This document shows positions 56,237 through 64,000 of a stretch of 64,000 nt of DNA, piece by piece. Source of the DNA: Alternaria dauci (taxonomy: Eukaryota > Ascomycota > Dothideomycetes > Pleosporales > Pleosporaceae); the NCBI RefSeq assembly GCF_042100115.1, contig NC_091273.1:4216001-4280000 (forward strand), read 5' to 3'. The first letter of the stretch is position 1. Each line of letters begins with the position of its first letter. The notes beneath the pieces were generated by a model. It was given only the letters and a program-made list of their open reading frames with translations, was not told the origin of the DNA and did not search any database. Both the position numbers and the translations under genes were made by a program.

Positions 56237-57180
56237 TTAGAGCGAAACACAGCCATCGCTAGAGTCCTCAAGGAACAAACCACCATAGATCTGACCCTCG
56301 TCGAGGTTGGGCGACTGGAAACCAGCATTGGCAACATCAGAAGTACCAGTGGGCTTCTTGAGAATGCCCATCTGGTACTGGCCGCCGCCCTGAAGGTTGA
56401 CAGCAAGGGGGCCAGTCACCTGCTTGAGTGGGGCTTGGCCGGCAGAGTAGAAGATGGTCGTTTGGCTAGAGGACTTGTTAGTACTACATCGATCGGATCT
56501 GGGGTAAGTGAAGAAACGTACTTGGCATTGAAGTCAAGCTTCAGGGCAAAGTTTTGCCACTTGGTCTTGTGAATCGGGACGTTCCAGAGGAACTTGCCAT
56601 CACGGTCAAGAATCTTGAACTGGTTCTTGTCGGCGTCGCTCTTGCCGATGAGAGATCCGGTCTGGAACTGGATCTGGTTGTTGCTAAAGTCGGCAGCCTC
56701 GTGCCAGACGTTGAGGTACTCGTGGGTGAGGTTCAAGGGCCTGGCAGGGTCCTGCTTGACGCTGAAGTGCAGGGTCTTGACGCCCTTGGCGCCCTCGCCG
56801 TCAGGGGCATCGTTGAGGAACTGGAGGCCTGCGCGGCGGAAGCCCTGCTGCTTCTGGAAGATGGAGTCATCGGAGATGGTGACTTCTACAGCCTTGAACT
56901 TGTCGCCGTCGAAGCGCGACGACTCGTTGGGGAACTTCAGGATTTGCGACCACGTCAGGTTGTTACCCTTGACGAAGTCGGCGTTGAAGATGGTGTTGGT
57001 GTCGGCCGAGTCGAAGAATGTGGGCGTCGTGTTGAGAGGGACACGGCCATCGAAGACGATGGGGCACTTTGTCTCAGCGCGAGCGGCGTTGGCTTTGGCG
57101 TGGGCGTGGGGGTGAAGGTGAGGCGCAGCCAGTGCGCTGGAGGCAACGGAGGCCAGGGTAAAGAGTGACTGAGTGAACAT
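56237..57180 (-). CDS. Secreted GH131 beta-glucanase
   Basis: Glycoside hydrolase family 131, fungal enzymes that act on beta-1,3/1,6- and beta-1,4-glucans. Exon 1 56522-57180 and exon 2 56237-56465 (56-base intron) give 295 residues, the usual single-domain length without a CBM. A signal peptide (MFTQSLFTLASVASSALAA) and a His-rich pro-like stretch come first. Family blocks: CPIVFDGRVPLNTTPTFFDS, ALKLDFNANQTTIFYSAGQA, LAVNLQGGGQYQMGILKKPT and a C-terminal EGQIYGGLFLEDS. A TATA box (57263-57268) sits 85 bases upstream, in line with a strongly inducible secreted enzyme. Confidence 0.9.
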
Positions 57181-57960
57181 TGTAAAGGTGAAAGAATGTC
57201 GTCGAGACTGTGGATGCGCTTGAAAGGGATGAGATACCAGAAGGGAGGTGGAGACTGCTCTTTATACGGCTCCAAAAAATATGAGTGAACATGTATCTAC
57301 CGCAACCCCATCTCAGCCCGTTCGCGTATTACATGGACACTGCGGTGCCAACGCGTTCGGCATGTTAGACGCCCCGAAATAAGGGATGTTCGCGCCCTTC
57401 ATTTGGCATACCGCAGAAAATGTACCAGGCAGCCAATGGTTGGGGATGGGGAAGAATGATAGAATATTCTACAGTAGGCCCGACGACGTCAGCCTAAGGC
57501 CGCATCAATATAGCTGAAATATAGCTAGGACTCTCTGTCCTGAGGCTCCTCGACTAAGATGTGGGGTAAGTTAGAGTGCACGGCTGCTGATCGAGTACCA
57601 AACGGTCCGGCATCCCGCTACCCTCACGTCTACCGAGTGAATAGAGGCAGTAAGCAAAGTATTTCGCCGACAAACGACAGTGTCGATCTTCTGTAGTCGT
57701 TGTTCTTCGAATCCAACTTTTTTTTCTGTGTCGCTATTCATCCCGAACCGTCGCTTACAGTCTCCATTGCTCGCAGCGCAATTTCATGGGCGGACCAACT
57801 CAACCCGATATTTTCAAAGAAAGCGACCGAATGCCGCCGTCAAACACACCATTGCAGCCAAGATTTCTCAATGCCGGGAATGCGACCGAGTCGGAATGAT
57901 CTGAACCAGCATTGATCAACGGCGACGTAACTGACAATGGTTCCAGAGCAGTTGAGGCAG
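57181..57960. other. GH131 upstream region
   Basis: Beyond the TATA box I see no gene; short frames near 57680-57915 have no domain. Confidence 0.5.
57263..57268 (-). promoter_or_regulatory. TATA box of the GH131 gene
   Basis: TATAAA on the minus strand within CCGTATAAAGAGC, about 85 bases before the ATG. Confidence 0.55.
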
Positions 57961-57998
57961 CATGTCACCCGGCCATGGAAAAAATAGGGTCGGCCATG
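57961..57998 (+). repeat. Left terminal inverted repeat of the MITE
   Basis: 38 bp; reverse complement of 58320-58358 with one homopolymer indel. Confidence 0.9.
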
Positions 57999-58062
57999 CT
58001 AAATTTACTAGGACTAGCGCCTAACATATTCTAAAACTGTATAGAACATGTTTAGATATATT

Positions 58063-58110
58063 TATCTTTATTCTTATATATATCTATTATATTTTATAAG
58101 AATAAAGATA
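58063..58110. repeat. Internal hairpin in the MITE
   Basis: Arms 58063-58077 and 58096-58110 are perfect 15-bp inverted copies (TATCTTTATTCTTAT) with an 18-base loop. Confidence 0.85.
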
Positions 58111-58319
58111 TAAAAGATAATACTAGTACTATCTATCTTAAAATATAAGAAATCTTTATTTTAGATAGAGATATTTAGAAAAAAAGAACTTAAAAAAATA
58201 TTAAGAACATTTTTAGAACACGTTAGAAATATACTTAGCCTATTATATAATCTATACTAGGCTATACTAGCATATGCACAGACCTTTTTTAAGATTAAAA
58301 TTACCTAATATAGCTAGGT

Positions 58320-58358
58320 CATGGCCGACCCTATTTTTTTCCATGGCCGGGTGACATG
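58320..58358 (-). repeat. Right terminal inverted repeat of the MITE
   Basis: 39 bp; pairs with 57961-57998. Confidence 0.9.
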
Positions 58359-58958
58359 CATCCTGAGAGCAGTTCACGACAGCGGGCATGATCTGGACGT
58401 GGGGTGTATCGCATCTTGTTGGGGTGTGTGAGACGTGCAAACGGCCGTTCAACGGCGATCAGCTGGTCCAAGCGGAAGACGTACCTGGGTGTATTTCCTC
58501 GCCTGCGGTATTGCGGGAACTGGACTGTCCGGTCACCGTCTGAGCTTTTGTACGGTTTGGTCAGATTGGTCATCAACTTCCTGACGCGACGATTCTCGAT
58601 CGTACATGCAAGCGACGCCAGGTTCGGTGACAAGGTGCGTGCTATTATTGTGTACAGTACAGTTCCAACCCCCGCCGTGTCATTGCGTCTGGTGCATTTA
58701 TGCCTTGCGTCCATGTTCAAACTCTATTCATATTGTGGTCGCCCAGGAGGTCCATCAGCCTGATTTCCATCCTCCTGTCAATATGGCGGTACCTCAACAG
58801 GATGCTGCTCTCGACACTCCACGTATCCAAAATGATGTGCCAATCCAGAACGCCATGCATGAAACGTGGTGACAAGCAAACGCAACCGCAACGCCTCCCT
58901 ATGTGCCACTGGCTTTGAATGCAAGCCCGCCTTTATACACTGTCGATCGATTACATGT
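58359..58958. other. Intergenic between the MITE and the GT31-like gene
   Basis: 600 bases, normal base composition. Open frames on both strands at 58331-58763 overlap each other and show no domain. Confidence 0.5.
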
Positions 58959-60429
58959 TTACACTGGCTGTGGCGTCAGCCATGTGGCTTCGATACAACC
59001 CTCGTAGAACTGTCTCTGGCCATTCTCGCTCTCCACACCAAAGCCCATGTTGCGTAGCTTCCCGGTATCCCAGCCACTGACAAACTCGCCTTGGCCGCCA
59101 TTCTCTCTATCAACAGCGTCTCCAAGCTTTATGTAGTCGGCATGCCGACATACAGTCTGCGAGTAAGACCACTGCAGGCAGTTGCCATCATTCGCACATT
59201 CTGAACCGCACGAGCCGGCGTTGCGATGTGCGGGGCGGTCGTTGGGGACGGGCGCTTGCGAGAGGTTGTCCCACCACTCCCTGGATGGACCTTGTGACAG
59301 GAAGCTGTGCGTGTAGGAGAGGAACGAGGAGTAGGTGAATGGTTTCTACGTAGTAATGTTAGCCGAGTCGCATGCCAAAAGTCGGAGCCCGCGGGGTACT
59401 TACGGTATTGTATTGCCGGGTCCTCTCCCACCTCCACAAGTCTTCCATCTGCTGGGGCTTGAGCTGATGCAGCGAGAGCATCGGGACGCACCACTTGTCA
59501 CGTGTGGTCGTGACGTCCTTGAGCTTGTCGCTTGCAAAGGTCGGGTACATGGCCTCGAGCTTGTGTCCCGTGGCGTTTTGGATGGCGTAGGCAAGGACAG
59601 CGTCGCCGCGCTGCTCCTCCTTGACCCACTGCTCGTACCGGACGCCCAGTCGGTTCTCGCGCGGGATTTCGGTTGAGCCTGGACTCTTGGCTGGAATCAG
59701 TCGCTTGAGGAGACCCTGGGAGAGAACAAAGCCTGCGCCGCCGTAGGCGAAGTGGCGGCCTTCGGATCCCTTGTGCGGTTCGCCCAGGTAGTGTGGCTCC
59801 GAGGCGTCGAGCTGGCTGAGCAGACGAAACAGCGTGTCCCAGAAGAAGTAGACGTCCGACTCGATGAAGACGAACCACTTGGCCGAGGGGTTTGCCATGT
59901 ACGCCTTGTCCACCATGGGCAGGTACTTGAAGCGGTCGAGCTTGAAGGACCGCTGCTGCTCCTTGACCGTCTCGCCGCCCTCATGTGCCTTTTTGTGCTC
60001 GACATAGATTTGGAAGTCGACGTTGTCCTTTTCGTAGCTCTTGGGCAGTTCGGCGAGGATGTCGATGACGCGGCGGTCGCCCAATCGCTCTTCGCGGTCG
60101 CCGACGATGATCAGGTTGGTGATGCAGCTCGACACGGTGCTGAGGTGTGCTTTGGTCTCGTGGGCCCCGTCCGACGCCACCTTGAGGACGACCTGCACCT
60201 CTTCGAGCAGCTTTGTGGGGAAATTCTGGCAGTAGTCGAGCTCGATGGAATTGGCGGCCTTGGTCTCGAGGGGCGGGAAAAACGACTTTGTCTTCGCCTT
60301 GTGCACTGGCGCCTGCGGATGCGATGCTCTCCGGTGCGAGAGCGAGTATATGAAGAAGAAGATGAGGAGGCCCGGGAAGACGAATCTCCATGGCCGCCGT
60401 GCCAAACGGCCAACCAGCGGTTTCAACAT
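58959..60429 (-). CDS. Golgi type II glycosyltransferase, GT31/DUF604-like
   Basis: Exon 1 59404-60429 and exon 2 58959-59345 (58-base intron, phase 0) give 470 residues. A longer frame starts with TTG, so the ATG at 60429 (MLKPLVGRLARRPWRFVFPG) is used. A short basic tail and one transmembrane helix (residues about 14-32) give type II topology. The catalytic part has LDRFKYLPMVDKAYMANPSA, then KWFVFIESDVYFFWDTLFRL with the DXD-type ESDVYF, and GGAGFVLSQGLLKRL. The C-terminal part holds a Cys-rich PAN/apple-like segment (CGSECANDGNCLQWSYSQTV). Probably adds hexose to glycoproteins or wall polymers; acceptor unknown. Confidence 0.85.
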
Positions 60430-60743
60430 GTTGCCGTCGATGCGGCCGTGGGGGGTGCTGCCGTCGCCGTGGGGGTCGGTAGCGTCGCTGTCAGTGCAAG
60501 GCAACGACGAGGGAGGGCGAATTGCGGTGGGCAGGTGGGCGACGTCACCGGCACATTAAAGAAGCCCCTTCGTGGTGGGCAGACGTGTCGACAGCGAGCG
60601 ATGGCTGATGGCGCGCATGGGCCCTGAATCGTTCGTCTTGCGCGAGTCCAGCCGGCTCCTGACCAGACACGCGAATCCGCTAGTCGCCAATCCGGAATGG
60701 CCGCCGGCCCTTAGTGCGTCTTGGTCTCCCACCACTCCTCGGA
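60430..60743. other. Intergenic, no gene seen
   Basis: Upstream sequence of the GT31-like gene and 3' flank of the next minus-strand gene. Confidence 0.5.
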
Positions 60744-61937
60744 TCATGACCCTTCTTCCTGCTCTGCCCTTGTCCTCGCCGTGACTTGGCTGCTGTGTGC
60801 GACACCCGGGAATCCAGACGGCAGGTACACTACAGGGAAGATGAAATCCTGTACGCCTTCCACACTACTGGGGTTGCGTGTGTACGACTGCTCTTCGACT
60901 TCGCTATACTCTGACGCCTGATACTCTGGCCCTTTGATAATCACATTGTACTCTGGATCGTCCTCGACATCAGACCAGTCTGGCAGGTTGTCGAAATCTT
61001 CGTCGCTCATCGTTCCATGGTCATCCTTGGCGACTCGAAGACCAATCGACTCTAGAAAGACGTCGCACGAGTCGAACGATCGTTTTGTAAAGGAAGGCGC
61101 GCGATCCATGTGCGCTTGCGGCCTAGATGGAACAACAACAACGTTGCGATACTGCGGATCGGGAATACCGGCCTCCGCTCTTATACCCATGCCTTCTTGA
61201 TGAACGAGCCAATGTGCGACTTTATCACGGTCCGTCGAATCAGCAAACCCACCGAACGGATTCGTGTCATTGTTATGTTCCTGATGTGTATACTCCTGCT
61301 TTGATTGTCGCGGCGAGCGCATTGCCAAAGAGTTGTCCATGTCATTCTCCATGCTAGAGAGACCCAGCGTCGTTGAATTGGTATGCGGTGCTTCGGTGAG
61401 TTCTAAAGACGTGCGATCAAGTTGTTCGCGCGTCACTCTTCCATTGTATTCAAGTTGGCAGTTTGCATGGCCGTGTTCGACTCCCCTCGCCGAGCAGCAT
61501 GCGGAAGACAAGCTTGAGCCACTAGTCTTTGCGTCGTTTGCTTTTGGGAAAATGGAGAGCGCAGACCCTCGACCAACGAATTGCAGCTCATCAAGTGGTA
61601 ACCTCTCGACGAAACGCAGCATGGCAACATCGACTTCGAGGGCTTCTTGTGCATCGAGATGAACCGTGTCCCCATTGACATGGTCTTTAATAGGAATAAA
61701 ATTGCTCAGCGTCCTGTCCAGTGTCGCATTCGTAGAGCAGACAGACTCATCGAGTACCAAGTTGGAAATCGATCTTGCTTGTGATTCGCTACAGACCATT
61801 GCTTGGGTCTCCAATGTGGATCTTGGTTCGCTCCCTATACTGGACTTGGCCGACTCCGTGGATCCATCGTTTGTTCCACACATTGACTTTATCAGTCGAG
61901 CGCGCAACGAGCGCATAAACTTCTTGATTTTTCTCAT
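60744..61937 (-). CDS. Unknown acidic protein, 397 residues
   Basis: Not recognised. Intronless frame from an ATG. The N-terminus is basic (MRKIKKFMRSLRARLIKSM); the rest is polar, Ser/Asp/Glu-rich and probably disordered, with no signal peptide or transmembrane helix. The most structured-looking part is LDAQEALEVDVAMLRFVERL and the acidic block DEDFDNLPDWSDVEDDPEY near residue 330. The hydrophobic VQDFIFPVVYLPSGFPGVAH close to the end is unusual for a disordered protein. The long uninterrupted frame supports a real gene, probably lineage-restricted. Confidence 0.65.
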   Translation of the reverse strand: MRKIKKFMRSLRARLIKSMCGTNDGSTESAKSSIGSEPRSTLETQAMVCSESQARSISNLVLDESVCSTNATLDRTLSNFIPIKDHVNGDTVHLDAQEALEVDVAMLRFVERLPLDELQFVGRGSALSIFPKANDAKTSGSSLSSACCSARGVEHGHANCQLEYNGRVTREQLDRTSLELTEAPHTNSTTLGLSSMENDMDNSLAMRSPRQSKQEYTHQEHNNDTNPFGGFADSTDRDKVAHWLVHQEGMGIRAEAGIPDPQYRNVVVVPSRPQAHMDRAPSFTKRSFDSCDVFLESIGLRVAKDDHGTMSDEDFDNLPDWSDVEDDPEYNVIIKGPEYQASEYSEVEEQSYTRNPSSVEGVQDFIFPVVYLPSGFPGVAHSSQVTARTRAEQEEGS

Positions 61938-62451
61938 GCTAACGTTTGCGGTGCGGTTGAGGTGTGGATCGAGAGTCCGGATGTCGCGATTTCTACGAGA
62001 GATTATAGTGGTATGGAGGAGAAAGTCTTAGGACGAAATTCTGAATTCACTCAATGGACGCAACGGTGCATACTCGCCAGCGACGTTTCACTACAGAGTG
62101 TGGACTATTCCATTGAATCGCAATCACGGTACACTCTGCCAACAACCTTCGCAACGGATGATCCCTGGAGACTCAGCCATCGAAGCTGGCATCCGTGCTA
62201 CCCAAACAACGCTGCGTACTTTTATTAAAGTATGAAGAGGAACGTATATCGGCAGAAGTCATGGCTCACTCTGCGATAACAATAGTACAGTCGGAGTGTG
62301 ACATACGTAGAGTATATAACGACTCCTGCACTGCTGCACTGATCCGCGCACGTCAAAGACCACGCTTTCATACTACCGCTCCTGACTTGACTGACAAGAA
62401 ACGACCCGACCGTCGTATAGGCAGCCGAAGACACAGCGCCGAGACACCAAT
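61938..62451. promoter_or_regulatory. Divergent promoter, unknown gene / small secreted protein
   Basis: 514 bases; TATATAA at 62313-62319 precedes the small secreted protein gene by about 130 bases. Confidence 0.5.
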
Positions 62452-62964
62452 ATGAAGTACCAACTTCTCGCAAACTCACTTCTTCTGGGTCTGGCCGTCT
62501 CTGCACCCACCGCATCACCACCCAATGCCCTAGACGTATCCGTGATGCAGCCTTGCTCTGACAAACCCCACCCAACTCTAGTAGACCACAACACAGCCGC
62601 AGCCGCATGGTGTGCAAAACATGTCCGCGCCAATGCTCCAAACCCGCCTCTGCTTCCCAAACCCGTCATCGACCCCAACAATCCTCCTCTGATGCCGCCT
62701 CTCCGCGCTTCATACACGTACTTGGTGCCCAACCCCGATAAGAAGAAGCCTGGATTTGCTCTCCAGCCGACATTCGAAATCGATGGATTTGCGCCCATTA
62801 CGCGAGAAAGTTGTCTTTGGGGGTGGGGGGTGGGCCAGAAGCATTTTGAGATTCAGTGGTGGCAAGTGCAGAAAGGGAATATTTGTCATGGACAGGGAGG
62901 TACGGTCATGGTTCAGGGTTGGAGTCAGAATATGGGGTGGAATGATTTTCGCATAATTTTCTAA
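62452..62964 (+). CDS. Small secreted protein, possible effector
   Basis: 170 residues, intronless, no recognised domain. A signal peptide (MKYQLLANSLLLGLAVSA) is followed by a short mature protein with four cysteines (in QPCSDK, AWCAKH, ESCLWG and NICHGQ), enough for two disulfides. A Pro-rich middle (NPPLLPKPVIDPNNPPLMPP) leads to a Trp/Gly-rich C-terminal half (LWGWGVGQKHFEIQWWQVQK, GWSQNMGWNDFRIIF). Size, secretion and lack of homology to known enzymes are typical of effector candidates in plant-associated Dothideomycetes, but this is inference. Confidence 0.75.
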   Translation: MKYQLLANSLLLGLAVSAPTASPPNALDVSVMQPCSDKPHPTLVDHNTAAAAWCAKHVRANAPNPPLLPKPVIDPNNPPLMPPLRASYTYLVPNPDKKKPGFALQPTFEIDGFAPITRESCLWGWGVGQKHFEIQWWQVQKGNICHGQGGTVMVQGWSQNMGWNDFRIIF

Positions 62965-63484
62965 ATCAATGTAAGCACAGTCACTGCAGTGTATGTATGT
63001 TGAGTATTACCGCCTCTGTTCTGTAGCGTCGACATCACGAGATGGCTCGAGATAATTGCTGGGAGTGATCTAGTGGCTTCGAATGTACTGGGGTATGCAT
63101 CGCGACAACTGTATACGCGTCCACATGAATAATGGTGTCAAGAGCATCAAGACTGAAAAAGAACATTGTGTGGAACAAGGGCGCGAAGTCTCTGGGCTTA
63201 GCTCAGTATATACGACTGGGACTCTTAAGTCTGAAAGACAGTGAATACTGCTGTATACACGTGGCTGACCCCAAAAGTGCGATTACACGAGGAAAGTGAT
63301 GTCTTTGGTGAGGTTGGTAAGCATCCGGCTATTCCTGCCCATCCGCGGGGCCCCGCTTTCAGTACAGTTGTCTACATCATCACATCGGACCTCCGCATGT
63401 GATCATCATACATTTCCTACCACTTTCCTAGATAGAATCGTCTCAACTTGGTCCCGAATTCATAACAAACCAAAAGCATTGGAA
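62965..63484. other. Intergenic, no gene seen
   Basis: 520 bases of 3' flank and promoter; no motif stands out. Confidence 0.5.
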
Positions 63485-64000
63485 ATGGCGAGTACCAGCG
63501 AGTTGCGTCTTCACCTGCCCCTCCATTTCATATAGAAACCATCAACTGACGAAAGCAGTCTCGTGAGACTAGCACAGAAGCTTGTTCGGGACGGACCCTG
63601 CAGGATAGAACACACAGCACGTCGCGTGCGAGGCCTCTTCAACGGAAAATATGCGTTCGATACACTCAATGCGCATCATGTGTGGGAGCTGGAACTGCGC
63701 TTGCCACAGTACTTGCTGACAGACTCCCCAAAGGACTGCCTCACGATCCTGACCATGTTCCAGATTCTACGTACCGATATCAAGCTTCACTCCCCACGCT
63801 CAGCTATTGCGTGGCTCTGTCGTCCCCGGAACAAACGAAGGCGCAGACCTTGGGGTTCTGACAGTCGGCAATCGCAACAGCAACCGGGTTCTGATTTTCA
63901 ACACCGGCAAACTGAAGGACCTTGTGAAAGTTGACTTCGGAGCCATGGACAAATGGTTTGAAGAAGACATGCAGATATATGGCCATCTCAAAGATCCCTA
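63485..64000 (+). CDS. DUF427 domain protein, 3' end outside window
   Basis: Exons 63485-63501, 63559-63708 and 63764 to beyond the window end; introns of 57 and 55 bases (donors GTTGCG and GTACTT, both weak, but frame and family fit require them). The product starts MASTSDLVRLAQKLVRDGPC. DUF427 hallmarks follow: RRVRGLFNGKYAFDTLNAHH, VWELELRLPQFYVPISSF across the second junction, then LGVLTVGNRNSNRVLIFN and VKVDFGAMDKWFEEDMQIYG. The domain is a small beta barrel of unknown activity, widespread in bacteria and fungi. Its end (usually HPKDP plus a short tail) is just cut off at the window edge. Confidence 0.8.

Larger units (their letters stand above)
57961..58358. mobile_element. MITE-like non-autonomous DNA element, 398 bp
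   Basis: The two ends are inverted copies: 57961-57998 and 58320-58358 match over their full length apart from one extra base in an A/T homopolymer. Both start CATGTCACCCGGCC. The ends are GC-rich, but the interior (about 58010-58315) is very AT-rich with no open frame, and contains a perfect 15-bp hairpin. Short size, long TIRs and no coding capacity fit a MITE. The terminal CATG is itself palindromic, so the exact boundary and target duplication cannot be fixed; AT just inside it would be one option. The AT-rich core could reflect RIP. Confidence 0.85.

Noticed and set aside
60430..60504. Longer N-terminus for the GT31-like protein
   Set aside because: It would start with TTG; the ATG at 60429 gives a normal type II membrane anchor at once.

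Overview
The window is nuclear DNA of a filamentous ascomycete, most likely a dothideomycete of the Pleosporales type (inferred from gene content and style; no rRNA is present to prove it). The evidence is about one gene per 2 kb, introns of 45-90 bases with GTRNGY donors and CTRAC branch points, and typical Pezizomycotina families such as a tyrosinase, GH3, GH131, Zn2Cys6 factor, Argonaute and GT31 proteins. I resolve 32 protein-coding genes; two run off the window ends. I found no rRNA or tRNA gene and no CRISPR array.

Layout. 0-6 kb: a 5'-truncated tyrosinase-like gene tail to tail with a secreted GH3 beta-glucosidase, then a formate/nitrite transporter. 7-18 kb: MSH2, the ESCRT-III regulator IST1, a membrane-anchored pepsin-like protein without catalytic motifs, a DXD-type glycosyltransferase and an orphan protein with a 14-residue repeat. 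17.8-21.5 kb: an Argonaute with an in-frame TAG and two introns that appear to start with AT. 22-32.5 kb: housekeeping genes, namely a Ydj1-type Hsp40, mitochondrial GluRS, CSN5, ATG16, mitochondrial IF3 and the divergent mitoribosomal pair uL4m/mL38. Four of these seven serve mitochondrial translation. 32.9-34.5 kb: an unknown conserved-looking protein.

34.5-50.8 kb is the most interesting part and looks like a catabolic gene cluster: 5-oxoprolinase, a PLP aminotransferase, a class I glutamine amidotransferase (gamma-glutamyl peptidase-like), an allantoate-permease-type MFS carrier, an isocitrate-lyase-fold enzyme lacking the KKCGH catalytic motif, a Zn2Cys6 transcription factor and a secreted bacterial-type solute-binding protein. 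Three intergenic regions in it, which between them serve five genes, share a 16-bp near-palindrome of the form CGGACT-N4-AGTSCG, that is CGG-N10-CCG, the kind of site bound by Zn2Cys6 dimers. I infer a regulon controlled by the adjacent factor, probably handling gamma-glutamyl or 5-oxoproline-type compounds.

51-64 kb: a BTB protein, tRNA isopentenyltransferase with two in-frame starts, the ABC ATPase CAF16, a GH131 glucanase, a 398-bp MITE-like element with 38/39-bp terminal inverted repeats and an AT-rich core, a GT31-like Golgi glycosyltransferase, an unknown 397-residue protein, a small secreted protein and the 5' part of a DUF427 gene.

Exon coordinates were derived by hand from reading frame, splice signals and family alignment; every spliced model given here keeps frame across all its junctions.
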